A stretch of 64,000 nt of DNA from CAZKHG01 sp964552655 (lineage in GTDB: Bacteria > Bacteroidota > Bacteroidia > Bacteroidales > Tenuifilaceae), in the NCBI GenBank assembly GCA_964552655.1, contig CAZKHG010000012.1, forward strand, positions 1 to 64,000, given 5' to 3'. A model generated the notes under the pieces. That model saw only the letters and a list, made by a program, of their open reading frames with translations, had not been told where the DNA came from and ran no database searches. Below are positions 33,886 to 42,758 of this stretch, one piece after another. Position 1 is the first letter of the stretch. Each line of letters starts with the position of its first letter. Position numbers and translations under genes: made by a program.

Positions 33886-34000
33886 AAAAGGAGAAAGGAG
33901 AAAACATAATGTCACAAGATGTGATTTTATGTTGAAGGTTTATTGTTTAAATCTAAGTAGATTAAGCATCAAGTAACATAATAGGTGAAATTTTTTAAGT

Positions 34001-35245
34001 ATGATAATCGAAATTAAAATACCAAGTCCCGGAGAGTCAATCTCAGAGGTGGAATTAGCCAGATGGCTTGTTCAGGATAATTCCTGGGTAGAAAAAGATC
34101 AGGAGATAGCCGAGGTGGAATCCGAGAAAGCTACGCTTCCCTTGCTGGCTGTTGAAAGCGGAATTATCAGCTTCAAAATCAATGAGGGTACTACTGTTAA
34201 GGTAGGCGAGATAGCCTGTTTGATTGATTCAGGAGCCATAAAAACTGTAAATCAGGAAGTACCGGAGGAGAAAAAAACAGCTGGTACTAAGGCAAGATCA
34301 GCTCAGCTAAAAACAGAAACAACTGAAGTTGAACCTAAATCTGCAATAAAACAAAATCATGAAATAAAGGATATTAAAATTACACCACTTGCTCAAAGGC
34401 AGATGGATGAGGCTAACCTATCTGTTCAGGATATTATAAGCGGACTTAAAAAAATAACCTCCCATGAGGTTGATCTGGTTAAAAATCTATCTGGTAAGCC
34501 AAGTATAATTACAGATCGGAAGGAGGAACGTGTGAAGATGACCCAGCTCAGAAAGAAGCTGAGTGAGCGGCTGGTATCGGTAAAAAACCAAACAGCAATG
34601 CTTACAACCTTCAATGAGGTTGATATGAGCCGGGTGCAGGATATCCGTAAGTTATACCAGGATCAGTTTAAGGAGAAATTTGGGATAAAACTTGGCTTGA
34701 TGTCCTTTTTTACTAAAGCTGTAGTTGAGGCGCTTAAACAGCACCCGATTACCAACTCCATGATTGATGGCGATGAAATTGTAACCCCAAACTATATTGA
34801 CCTCGGAATCGCTGTTCAAACCCCAAAAGGGCTCATGGTTCCTGTACTTCGGAATGCTGATAAACTTACATTTGCCGAAATAGAAAAGGGAATCGCCGAG
34901 CTGGCAAACAAAGGCCGTAATTCCAGAATATCTATTGACGATCTTTCAGGTGGTACATTCACCATTACAAATGGCGGTATTTTTGGTTCTATGCTTTCAA
35001 CACCAATTCTCAATCCTCCACAATCGGGTATTCTTGGAATGCATAACATTGTTGAAAGACCTGTTGCAATAAACGGGAAAGTTGAGATTAGGCCAATTAT
35101 GTACGTTGCCTTTAGCTACGATCACAGGATAATTGATGGCAAAGATTCTGCTGCTTTCCTGTTCAAGGTAAAAAAATTTATTGAGAACCCTGAAACCATG
35201 CTGACTGAGGGACAAAATCCCGATAAGCTATTGATAGGGCTGTAA
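34001..35245 (+). CDS. sucB: 2-oxoglutarate dehydrogenase E2 (dihydrolipoyl succinyltransferase)
   Basis: A 414-residue core subunit that carries the succinyl group on lipoate to coenzyme A. One lipoyl domain (1-77) has the attachment Lys43 in EVESEKATL. A linker and a peripheral subunit-binding domain (about 125-160, ITPLAQRQMDEANLSVQDI) follow, then the catalytic domain with His375 and Asp379 in SYDHRIIDGKDS. MTQLRKKLSERLVSVKNQTAMLTTFNEVDM identifies the SucB-type family. It is co-directional with sucA. Confidence 0.95.
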   Translation: MIIEIKIPSPGESISEVELARWLVQDNSWVEKDQEIAEVESEKATLPLLAVESGIISFKINEGTTVKVGEIACLIDSGAIKTVNQEVPEEKKTAGTKARSAQLKTETTEVEPKSAIKQNHEIKDIKITPLAQRQMDEANLSVQDIISGLKKITSHEVDLVKNLSGKPSIITDRKEERVKMTQLRKKLSERLVSVKNQTAMLTTFNEVDMSRVQDIRKLYQDQFKEKFGIKLGLMSFFTKAVVEALKQHPITNSMIDGDEIVTPNYIDLGIAVQTPKGLMVPVLRNADKLTFAEIEKGIAELANKGRNSRISIDDLSGGTFTITNGGIFGSMLSTPILNPPQSGILGMHNIVERPVAINGKVEIRPIMYVAFSYDHRIIDGKDSAAFLFKVKKFIENPETMLTEGQNPDKLLIGL

Positions 35246-35276
35246 AAGCATAAAGTTAATTGGAAATAAAAATAAA

Positions 35277-35930
35277 ATGAGAAACGCTGCTGTTTTTGGG
35301 GCTACCGGACTGGTTGGGAGCAATCTGGTTGAATTGCTTAGCCAAAACGAGAACTATGACAAAATATTTGCCTTTGCCCGAAAAAAATCAGGATTACCGC
35401 TAAACAAGGTTGAACATATCGATTTTTCTGCTGATTCTTTTTCAATTCCTATGGGAGTAAATGATGTTTTTATTTGCCTTGGTACCACAATGAAAAAAGC
35501 AGGATCGAAAGAAGCATTTGCAAAAGTGGATGATGATCTGGTACTTCATATTGCCATTAAAGCAAGGCAGGCGGGTGTAAATAAGGTAATTGTGGTTAGC
35601 TCCATAGGTGCAAATCCCAACTCATCAAATTTCTATTTAAGAGTAAAGGGGGAAATGGAGGAGAAACTTAAGAAAATCGATTTTGATTATGTTGGAATTG
35701 TTAGACCCTCAATGCTTTTAGGTAATAGGAAAGAGTTTAGGTTTGGCGAAAAAGTGGGTATCCTTGTATTTTCCTTGTTTAAATTTATCTTTGTCGGCCC
35801 GTTAAGGAAATATCGTGGTATTTATGCATCAGATGTTGCCAAAAGTATGATATTTCTTGCACTTAACGGGAGTGGAAAAGTCACAATTGAATCCAATATT
35901 CTGAAATCAATTGCAGATGAATACAAATAA
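35277..35930 (+). CDS. NAD(P)-binding Rossmann-fold protein (HTATIP2/TIP30-like)
   Basis: A 217-residue short-chain-type nucleotide-binding protein. It begins with the dinucleotide motif AVFGATGLVGSNL (4-16) and includes DVFICLGTTMKKAGSKEAFAKVD and VSSIGANPNSSNFYLRVKGEMEEKL (SxxYxxxK-like segment with Tyr and Lys), features of the TIP30-like atypical short-chain dehydrogenases. Substrate unknown. Its 3' end overlaps the start of the nitroreductase gene by 14 bases, so the two are translated in coupled fashion. Confidence 0.83.
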   Translation: MRNAAVFGATGLVGSNLVELLSQNENYDKIFAFARKKSGLPLNKVEHIDFSADSFSIPMGVNDVFICLGTTMKKAGSKEAFAKVDDDLVLHIAIKARQAGVNKVIVVSSIGANPNSSNFYLRVKGEMEEKLKKIDFDYVGIVRPSMLLGNRKEFRFGEKVGILVFSLFKFIFVGPLRKYRGIYASDVAKSMIFLALNGSGKVTIESNILKSIADEYK

Positions 35931-36480
35931 CCTAAGTGAGGTATTTCAATATCTTGTTAAAAACCGACAGAGTGACCGGGGGTATAAAAATTTACCGGTA
36001 GAGAAGGATAAAATTGATAGGATTCTGGAAGCAGGCCGTCTCGCTCCATCTGCCTGTAATGCCCAGCCATGGCGGTTTATTGTGGTTGATGATCCGGAAC
36101 TAAAAAACAAGGTTGCCGATGCAACCTCAAACAGAGTTTTAGGGTTGAATCATTTTACAAAGCAGGCACCAGTCCATATAGTTATAGTCCTTGAAAACGC
36201 AAATTTCAACTCAAACTTTGGCAGCTTTGTAAAAGGGAAAAACCTTCCGCTGATTGATATTGGCATAGCAGCTGAAAATATTTGTTTGGCCGCTAAGGCA
36301 GAGGGACTTGGAAGTTGTATTCTTGGGTGGTTGAATGAACCTATGGTTAAAAAACTTTTAAATATCCCTAAAAATAAACGTGTACCTTTGATTATTACCC
36401 TGGGTTACCCCGAAAAGGAGGAGATTCGCGAGAAGAAGCGTAAAGGGCTGGATGAAGTTGTTGGCTATAATAAATATTAG
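35917..36480 (+). CDS. Nitroreductase-family protein
   Basis: A 187-residue FMN-dependent oxidoreductase of the nitroreductase fold. NRQSDRGYKNLPVEKDKIDRILEAGRLAPSACNAQPWRFIVV is the conserved FMN-binding start, and GIAAENICLAAKAEGLGSCILG the middle helix. Known members reduce nitro compounds, quinones or flavins with NAD(P)H; substrate unknown here. The ATG at 35917 lies inside the upstream gene and is six bases after an in-frame TTG. Its stop codon is 3 bases from that of the convergent CorA gene, leaving no room for a separate terminator. Confidence 0.88.
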   Translation: MNTNNLSEVFQYLVKNRQSDRGYKNLPVEKDKIDRILEAGRLAPSACNAQPWRFIVVDDPELKNKVADATSNRVLGLNHFTKQAPVHIVIVLENANFNSNFGSFVKGKNLPLIDIGIAAENICLAAKAEGLGSCILGWLNEPMVKKLLNIPKNKRVPLIITLGYPEKEEIREKKRKGLDEVVGYNKY

Positions 36481-36483
36481 CAG

Positions 36484-37494
36484 TTAAAGCTTGTTTTCTT
36501 TCCGTTCCAGCCTTTTTATTAACCAGTAGTTAAGCATTCCAATGATTACCATACCAAGCAGGAACAAAGGGTATGATATTTTCCAGTTATTGGTGCCGGT
36601 CATCATTGACCATTCCGACATTCCACCTATCCCTGCCAGTAAAGTTAATGGCATAAAAATGGTTGAGATCATGGTTAACCTTCTTACAGAGAAATTGGTC
36701 TGGTTGGCGCTTTTAGTCATAATATTGTTTATCATGGACATGTGCAGTTCCATCAGGCTGGTAACAATATCACGGTAGGTTTCAGTGAGTTCAAAGTACT
36801 TGGACAGGTGATCGCTGATATCTCGAAAATGGTAAATGGCTTTATCGGAGATGTAGGGACAATCCTTTCGGCATATTTTTATCAGGATTTCCCGTTCGTG
36901 AAACAAGCTTTTACGAAGCGAAAGGAGTTGACGACGAAGCTGAATGAGCAAGGAGGTATCGAAATTTGAAGGATCGTTAATTAACAAATCCTCCGAGCTG
37001 TCGAGGTTATCCTCAAGGATATCAATGGCGTGAAATTTCTTATCTGTTATAAAATCCATAATGGTGTGCAACAGAAAAGCCGGTCCTTGTTTGATATGAT
37101 CAATTTCCCGTTCAACAATGCTGAAAATCCCCTCCAAAGGTTTTCTACCCCCGGAATTATAACCGCTCATGGTTATCAGATGGTTTTTACCAATGATAAA
37201 ATCCACTTCATCAATTATCAGGGAATTGGAGTCGAAAGCTAAAGCGTTAAGAATGATAAATGTGTAGTTGGGAAACTCCTCTAACTTTGGAACCAGGTTA
37301 TCATCGGTGCAATCCTCAATGGTTAACGGGTGTAAATTAAAGGGTTGATGGAGCAACTCAAGTTCCTCCCTTGTTGGCTGGTAATAATCAACCCAAAGGT
37401 ATTCCCCGTTATTTTTGTCATCGAACTCATCTATTGATCCGATTTTATTTATTTCCCCATTATAGGAAATGGAGTAGATACGTTTTTCCGACAT
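36484..37494 (-). CDS. corA: CorA-family divalent cation transporter with GMS in place of GMN
   Basis: A 336-residue CorA-like magnesium/cobalt transporter. The large N-terminal cytoplasmic domain (about 1-270) has LWVDYYQPTREEL and LHPLTIEDC. Two membrane segments lie near the end (about 271-290 and 308-326). The signature loop after the first helix normally reads GMN; here it is GMS (Gly291-Met292-Ser293) in AGIGGMSEWSMM. The asparagine lines the pore entrance in studied CorA, so ion selectivity may differ. I chose ATG 37494; an in-frame TTG at 37524 would add ten residues. Confidence 0.87.
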   Translation of the reverse strand: MSEKRIYSISYNGEINKIGSIDEFDDKNNGEYLWVDYYQPTREELELLHQPFNLHPLTIEDCTDDNLVPKLEEFPNYTFIILNALAFDSNSLIIDEVDFIIGKNHLITMSGYNSGGRKPLEGIFSIVEREIDHIKQGPAFLLHTIMDFITDKKFHAIDILEDNLDSSEDLLINDPSNFDTSLLIQLRRQLLSLRKSLFHEREILIKICRKDCPYISDKAIYHFRDISDHLSKYFELTETYRDIVTSLMELHMSMINNIMTKSANQTNFSVRRLTMISTIFMPLTLLAGIGGMSEWSMMTGTNNWKISYPLFLLGMVIIGMLNYWLIKRLERKENKL

Positions 37495-37720
37495 AAGTGC
37501 TGTATTTAATCCACCAATATACAAAAGTTCAGCTGAATATAAGAGGTTTGAATCAATGATCTAAAATAGCCGAAAGTTCTATCCTAGAATCAAAGAAATT
37601 TGGAAATATATCTGTTTCTTCCCTTGAAAACTATTGATTAAAATATCCTCAAATGATATCTATCAATATAGGAAATGTAACTTAGCTGGCAGAATAAAGA
37701 AAAGTGATGGGTAACAGGTA

Positions 37721-38926
37721 TTAAATGGTTAACCCGGCTCTTCTTATAATCTCGATACACATCCGGCCGTTGTGGTATGGACACTTCCAGAATCCAGCCT
37801 TATCGTCATGATAGTTTATTGATCCATCGCTCCGGATACTCCAGTACCATTCCCCGTTTAGGTGGTCAATCAGGTTTTCTCTAATAAAGCTATAAGCTTT
37901 AACAGCTAATTCGAGGAATTTCGTATCACCAGAAAGCTCGTAAGCATTGAAAAATCCAACCACGGCTTCAGCCTGGGGCCACCAATGCTTATCGTAATCG
38001 GTGTGACCAGTTGTATTATTTTTCTCATATATGATGCTTCCATCTGGTTGATGTCCTTCCAGAACAGCCTCTGCCATCCTCAGGCATTTCTTTTTTACAT
38101 CATTCATAAGCAGCTCATCGCCCAGTTCAGCCGCTGCCTCATAAAGTAACCAAGAGCACTCGATATCATGCCCATAGGATACTATTGATGATTTGCAAAC
38201 CCAGTTCTCATCAAAAAAAAGGTTCAGGTGTGATGTTCTGTGGTCAATAATTCTATCTAAAAAGATGTAAATTAAATTTCTCAACCTTTCAGCCAGCTTC
38301 TCATCATGCCACAATCTGTAAAGGTTGGTGTATGCCTCTAGGATGTGCAAATGAGTGTTCATTGTTTTTTTTTCGTTGGCATCCTTATCGCTTAACCTCA
38401 AATCGTCAAGCAGTTGCCAATCCCTGCTATAAGCTTCAAAATAGCCATTTCTCGCTTTATCAAAGCTATTTTCTTCCATCAGGTTAAATAGGGCAATTGC
38501 CTCTTCCTGGCATTTTTCATCTCCTGTGGCCAGGGAGTACTCCGATAAAGCATATATAAAAAACGCCTGTGAGTATATCTGTTTTTTTGAATCGAGGGGT
38601 TTCCCTTTGTGATCCAGGCTCCAGTATGTTCCACCAAACTGGTTATCAAAAAAGTTTTTTAGGATATAATCTTTTGCCCATGATGCAATTTCAACATAAA
38701 CGGGATTCTTTAGCAACCTGAAAGAAGCAGCAAAAGTCCATAGTATTCGGGCATTTAGAATCCCTCCTTTGGGGGCATTGGGAATAAGGCGATTATTGCC
38801 ATCCATTCGACCATAAAAACCACCAAATTTATCATCTTTCATCTTTTCCATCCAGAAGGGCAATATCCCATTTATCAGCTCCGAATGGAGTTCATTTGCC
38901 AGATTTTTCGCAATTACTTCACTCAT
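37721..38926 (-). CDS. Cellobiose/mannobiose 2-epimerase
   Basis: A 401-residue (alpha/alpha)6-barrel epimerase of the N-acylglucosamine/cellobiose 2-epimerase family. It converts the reducing-end residue of beta-1,4-mannobiose to glucose (or of cellobiose to mannose). Conserved active-site sequences are NARILWTFAAS, MNTHLHILEAYTNL, YGHDIECSW with His253, HWWPQAEAVVG and KCPYHNGRMC with His385. No signal peptide, so cytoplasmic. Neighbours settle the substrate: two mannanases, a MelB-type symporter and GH130 mannosylglucose phosphorylase are in the same operon, so mannobiose is likely its natural substrate. Confidence 0.93.
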   Translation of the reverse strand: MSEVIAKNLANELHSELINGILPFWMEKMKDDKFGGFYGRMDGNNRLIPNAPKGGILNARILWTFAASFRLLKNPVYVEIASWAKDYILKNFFDNQFGGTYWSLDHKGKPLDSKKQIYSQAFFIYALSEYSLATGDEKCQEEAIALFNLMEENSFDKARNGYFEAYSRDWQLLDDLRLSDKDANEKKTMNTHLHILEAYTNLYRLWHDEKLAERLRNLIYIFLDRIIDHRTSHLNLFFDENWVCKSSIVSYGHDIECSWLLYEAAAELGDELLMNDVKKKCLRMAEAVLEGHQPDGSIIYEKNNTTGHTDYDKHWWPQAEAVVGFFNAYELSGDTKFLELAVKAYSFIRENLIDHLNGEWYWSIRSDGSINYHDDKAGFWKCPYHNGRMCIEIIRRAGLTI

Positions 38927-38938
38927 CTGTACTTCCTG

Positions 38939-40336
38939 CTATTCCTGTTGGGCCAGTTGGCGTTTATTATTCAGCTCTTTGCTTATCTGTTCAATTTTAG
39001 ATTCATTCAAGGGGTAAAGGGATATAAAAACAACTGAAAGAATTGTCCCAATGGCGGGGAAAATACTTATCATAAGTCGAATTCCGTTTTGTACATCTGA
39101 TGTTTGAATTACATTGGCCTTAAACCCATAGTAACCGAGCAACCATCCGGTTAGTGCACCACCCAGTGTCCATCCAAATTTTTGCGACATGGATGATGAG
39201 GAAAAGATAAGGCCTGTTGCCCGGCGACCTGTTTTCCACTCTGAGTAATCGGCAATATCTGCATACATTGACCACAGCAATGGGAATATGCTACCCGCGC
39301 AAATGCTTGTAAGGCATTGAAGTGTCAGAATAAGGGCGATATTATTGCTATGCAGGAAAAAGAACGATATGCTAAATACTGTTGCAAGAATCATTGCTCC
39401 CAGATAGGTTGATTTTTTCCCAAATCTGTTAGACAAAGGGGTTACAAAAATGATCCCAACAATGTTGAATACTTGTCCTAGCACTAAATACAAAGTGGTA
39501 AGTGTAAGTGAAGTGCTAATGAACGGGAGTTTTATGTTGGAAAATTCCTGTACATAATACTTGAAATAGTAAACAGCAACCCCGTCGCGAATGGAGTTGA
39601 AAATAAGGGCTGCTATGCCGGAGCCCATTAGAATCCACCAGGGATTATTCCGTAGTAGGTCTTTTACATCATCTTTCAGTGAATCATTTTTGGTGCTGAT
39701 AGGTTTTATACGCTCTCTGGTAAGCAGAAAACATCCAAGGAAAAATATCACACAAAGTATAGCAATTACCATAACGCCAAGAGTCCAGCCTGTTTGAACA
39801 TTTCCGGTTGCAGTGGAGAAGAATTTAACCAGCGGTTCAATTAGTATCAGGGCAATAAAGCTTCCAATAAATGCAAACACCATCCTGAACGACGATAGGA
39901 TATTCCGATCTTTAACATCACCTGACATTACCCCAAGCAATGATGCATACGGTACATTGATAAGCGAGTAAACCATCATCATCAATGAATAGGTGAGGTA
40001 GGCGTAAACGAGCTTCCAGGTGGTATTGAATTCAGGGGTTATAAACATGAGCGTGCCAATAATGCCAAAGGGCAACGCGAACCATAACAGGTATGGCCGG
40101 AATTTACCCCATCTGGAACGGGTTCTGTCGCTTAGAACACCAACCACCGGATCAAACAGGGTGTCCCATATACGGGTTATCAGGAACATAGTGCCTACGG
40201 CTGCTGCAGGTAACCCAAAAATATCGGTATAAAAGAACAACAGGTACATTCCGAATATTTTCCAGAACATTGATGAAGCCAAATCGCCAAAACCGTAACC
40301 TACCTTTTCTTTTAGATCAAGTTTGTAAGTGGTCAT
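38939..40336 (-). CDS. GPH-family (MelB-like) oligosaccharide symporter
   Basis: A 465-residue inner-membrane transporter with about 12 helices. The glycoside-pentoside-hexuronide:cation signature is near the N-terminus, DPVVGVLSDRTRSRWGKFRPYLLWF, and the N-terminal YGFGDLASSMFWKIFGMYLLFFYTD is typical. It should import a disaccharide, most likely mannobiose, with a cation. It sits 12 bases upstream of the 2-epimerase and 84 bases downstream of the GH130 gene on the same strand, in an operon that acts on manno-oligosaccharides. Confidence 0.93.
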   Translation of the reverse strand: MTTYKLDLKEKVGYGFGDLASSMFWKIFGMYLLFFYTDIFGLPAAAVGTMFLITRIWDTLFDPVVGVLSDRTRSRWGKFRPYLLWFALPFGIIGTLMFITPEFNTTWKLVYAYLTYSLMMMVYSLINVPYASLLGVMSGDVKDRNILSSFRMVFAFIGSFIALILIEPLVKFFSTATGNVQTGWTLGVMVIAILCVIFFLGCFLLTRERIKPISTKNDSLKDDVKDLLRNNPWWILMGSGIAALIFNSIRDGVAVYYFKYYVQEFSNIKLPFISTSLTLTTLYLVLGQVFNIVGIIFVTPLSNRFGKKSTYLGAMILATVFSISFFFLHSNNIALILTLQCLTSICAGSIFPLLWSMYADIADYSEWKTGRRATGLIFSSSSMSQKFGWTLGGALTGWLLGYYGFKANVIQTSDVQNGIRLMISIFPAIGTILSVVFISLYPLNESKIEQISKELNNKRQLAQQE

Positions 40337-40420
40337 ATCTTCATTTTTAAGAAAAATAATTTTAATGTAAGTTTGATTAAATTTTTGGAAAGATAGGGTA
40401 ATATTTGCTGTGTTGAGTGA

Positions 40421-41602
40421 CTACTTTCCTTTCATGAAGGATTTATTGTAATTAATCATTTTCTGCAGAGTTCTGAGTGATGTAGCCGACCGAAATCCGT
40501 CGGGAGGTGTATTGATGCAATAATCTACAAGTTTTTCTAAGCTCGAAACAGCAACATGTAAACGGGTATCGGACGATGCATAGTAGATGTAAACGGTTCC
40601 ATCATCATCGGCAATCCAACCGTTTGAGAAGATAACATTGGATACGTCACCTGTACGCTCCATCCCCTTTGGCGCTATGAAGTATCCGCCCGGTTCGGCA
40701 ATTATTTTTGTAGGGTCATCAAGTGCAGTCATGTACATATAAAGCACATAGCGCAATCCGGCTGCACAGCCTCTAACACCATGGGCAAGATGAAGCCAAC
40801 CCTTCGGCGTTTTTAAAGGAGCAGGTCCCTCACCGTTTTTAAGTTCCTTGATGGTGTGATAATAGCGATGGTCAATGATAATCTCATTTTTCGCCTCAGC
40901 ATTGGTAATATCATCAATTAAAGCCCAACCTATTCCTCCACCTGTCCCAGCATCAATAAATCCGTCCTGTGGCCTGGTATATAAGGCGTATTTTCCGTTT
41001 ACAAATTCCGGGTGTAAAACCACGTTGCGTTGCTGGCTCTTTGATTTAAGATCAGGCAATCGTTCCCAATTTAAAAGATCGTGGGTTCTTACAATTCCGG
41101 TTGAAGCTATTGCTGAACTCAAGTCCCATTTTGGTGCTTTCGGGTCTTTCCGTTCAGTGCAAAAGAACCCATAAATCCAGCCATCTTCATGCCTGATCAG
41201 CCTCATATCATAAACATTTGTATCAGGATCGGATGTTTCGGGCAGATTTACCGGGTATTCATGAAAGCGAAAATTATCAACCCCATTATCACTTTCAGCA
41301 ATTGCAAAGAATGATTTCCTGTCCGATCCCTCCACTCTGGCTATCAGGATATACTTATCGCCAAACTTGATGGCTCCGGCGTTAAAAACGGCATTTATTC
41401 CTATTCTTTCCAGCAGCAAAGGATTTGTATCTGGGTTAAGGTCGTACCGCCAGAAATATGGCGTATGATCGGCTGTGAGTATCGGGTACTCATAGCGGCT
41501 ATATATCCCGTTAAAATCTTTCATTTTAATATTTTTCCGGGCGATCAACTGCTCATATTCTTCTGTTATTTTCTGAAGACGATTTGTAAATATTGAGTTC
41601 AT
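40421..41602 (-). CDS. 4-O-beta-D-mannosyl-D-glucose phosphorylase (GH130)
   Basis: A 393-residue GH130 enzyme without a signal peptide. It phosphorolyses mannosyl-beta-1,4-glucose to mannose 1-phosphate and glucose. The five-bladed propeller has characteristic segments: NAGAIKFGDKYILIARVEG, SDPDTNVYDMRLIRHEDGWIYGFFCTERKDP with the catalytic aspartate region, and GPAPLKTPKGWLHLAHG. The sequence resembles the GH130 subfamily 1 enzyme of Bacteroides fragilis. In the known pathway mannobiose is first epimerised to mannosylglucose; the 2-epimerase gene two positions downstream supplies that step. Confidence 0.93.
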   Translation of the reverse strand: MNSIFTNRLQKITEEYEQLIARKNIKMKDFNGIYSRYEYPILTADHTPYFWRYDLNPDTNPLLLERIGINAVFNAGAIKFGDKYILIARVEGSDRKSFFAIAESDNGVDNFRFHEYPVNLPETSDPDTNVYDMRLIRHEDGWIYGFFCTERKDPKAPKWDLSSAIASTGIVRTHDLLNWERLPDLKSKSQQRNVVLHPEFVNGKYALYTRPQDGFIDAGTGGGIGWALIDDITNAEAKNEIIIDHRYYHTIKELKNGEGPAPLKTPKGWLHLAHGVRGCAAGLRYVLYMYMTALDDPTKIIAEPGGYFIAPKGMERTGDVSNVIFSNGWIADDDGTVYIYYASSDTRLHVAVSSLEKLVDYCINTPPDGFRSATSLRTLQKMINYNKSFMKGK

Positions 41603-41640
41603 TTATGATTACAATTGAGTTATAATAATTTATGATATAT

Positions 41641-42753
41641 TTATATCCCAAGATCTTTCAGGAATAGAGTCTGGGGCAGAATATAGAAGTTCTTGAAATC
41701 GGTTTCACTTTGTTGACCTGGGTATGGAACATAGTAATGATTGGGTCGGTTAATAGCATTTCTCCAAAACAAAGCATAGGAAACCGGGTGATCTTTAAGA
41801 GCAGGGAATAATACCTCTGTCCACCAGGTAGGGTAGGGTATTTGCTCATAACCAATTTCAGTTATTGCTGGAATTTTATTTTTGGATAAAGCAACCTCCA
41901 TAAGAATTTTAAGCCGTTCAGTAAGTTCGTTTGCAAAGTCCGGGTTGGACTGCTCAACCCCCTGATAAATATCAAAACCAATAATATCAACAAATTCATT
42001 GCCCGGGTAACGGGCCAAAAATTCAGAGCTGTCAGAAATAGAACCATCGGTTGAATATGCAAAAATCAGGTTATGAACGTTTTTTGTGATTGTTAAGTAG
42101 TTAAAGGTGTATTGCCAAAGTTTCATGAATTCTTCGGCAGAACAATGATCTTTACCCCACCAGAACCAGCTGCCGGTTTGCTCATGAAATGGCCTGAAAA
42201 TAACCGGGATAGGTTCACCTTCAACATTTTTTATCGATGAAAGAAAGTTTGATACCTTGTCTAACCATTGATTGAATTCATCATGTTTTATTCCACCGGG
42301 CAGGATGCTTTTTACAACCCCCGGTGTTTTTATGTCCCAGGCGTTTCCCCCGGTTAGCGGGTTATTGCAGTGCCAGCTGAAGGTATTTATTCCCCCTTTT
42401 GAATCTACCTCAACGGCAAATTTTGCCATTTCACTAAAGGGAACAGAATCTAGATTATAGGCATTACCAAGTTCAAGATGACCTAAATCCCAGCCAAATA
42501 CAGCCGGGTAATCGGAACAAATATCATATATATCCGATTTGCCGTTTGGAGCCTTCCATTTAACCCCATAAGCCAAATCATCCTGATGACCAATCATAAT
42601 GCCCTTATTCACAAGTGTTTTTAATCTTGAATAAAAATTTACAGTAGCGGTAGATGCCTTAGGGTCAACAGGTTGATGACCAGATTTCCCATTCTGGTTA
42701 CAGGCAATTAAAATAATGGACATGATGATTATTAGCCTTTTTAGCAGTTTCAT
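41641..42753 (-). CDS. GH26 beta-mannanase, lipoprotein
   Basis: A 370-residue GH26 retaining glycosidase that attacks beta-1,4-mannan, probably releasing mannobiose. The lipoprotein signal ends in LIAC (Cys18). The (beta/alpha)8 barrel shows IMIGHQDDLAYG, FSWHCNNPLTGG, acid/base Glu191 in FRPFHEQTGSWFWWG, and nucleophile Glu299 in AITEIGYE. Membrane anchoring at the surface or periplasm fits a role in making the disaccharide that the downstream transporter, epimerase and phosphorylase use. It starts 5 bases after the GH5 gene in the same operon. Confidence 0.94.
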   Translation of the reverse strand: MKLLKRLIIIMSIILIACNQNGKSGHQPVDPKASTATVNFYSRLKTLVNKGIMIGHQDDLAYGVKWKAPNGKSDIYDICSDYPAVFGWDLGHLELGNAYNLDSVPFSEMAKFAVEVDSKGGINTFSWHCNNPLTGGNAWDIKTPGVVKSILPGGIKHDEFNQWLDKVSNFLSSIKNVEGEPIPVIFRPFHEQTGSWFWWGKDHCSAEEFMKLWQYTFNYLTITKNVHNLIFAYSTDGSISDSSEFLARYPGNEFVDIIGFDIYQGVEQSNPDFANELTERLKILMEVALSKNKIPAITEIGYEQIPYPTWWTEVLFPALKDHPVSYALFWRNAINRPNHYYVPYPGQQSETDFKNFYILPQTLFLKDLGI

Positions 42754-42758
42754 ACCGA

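Noticed and set aside
33886..33910. Purine-rich repeats (GGAGAAAGG-like) between sucA and sucB
   Set aside because: Short simple sequence without structure or spacing that suggests an element.
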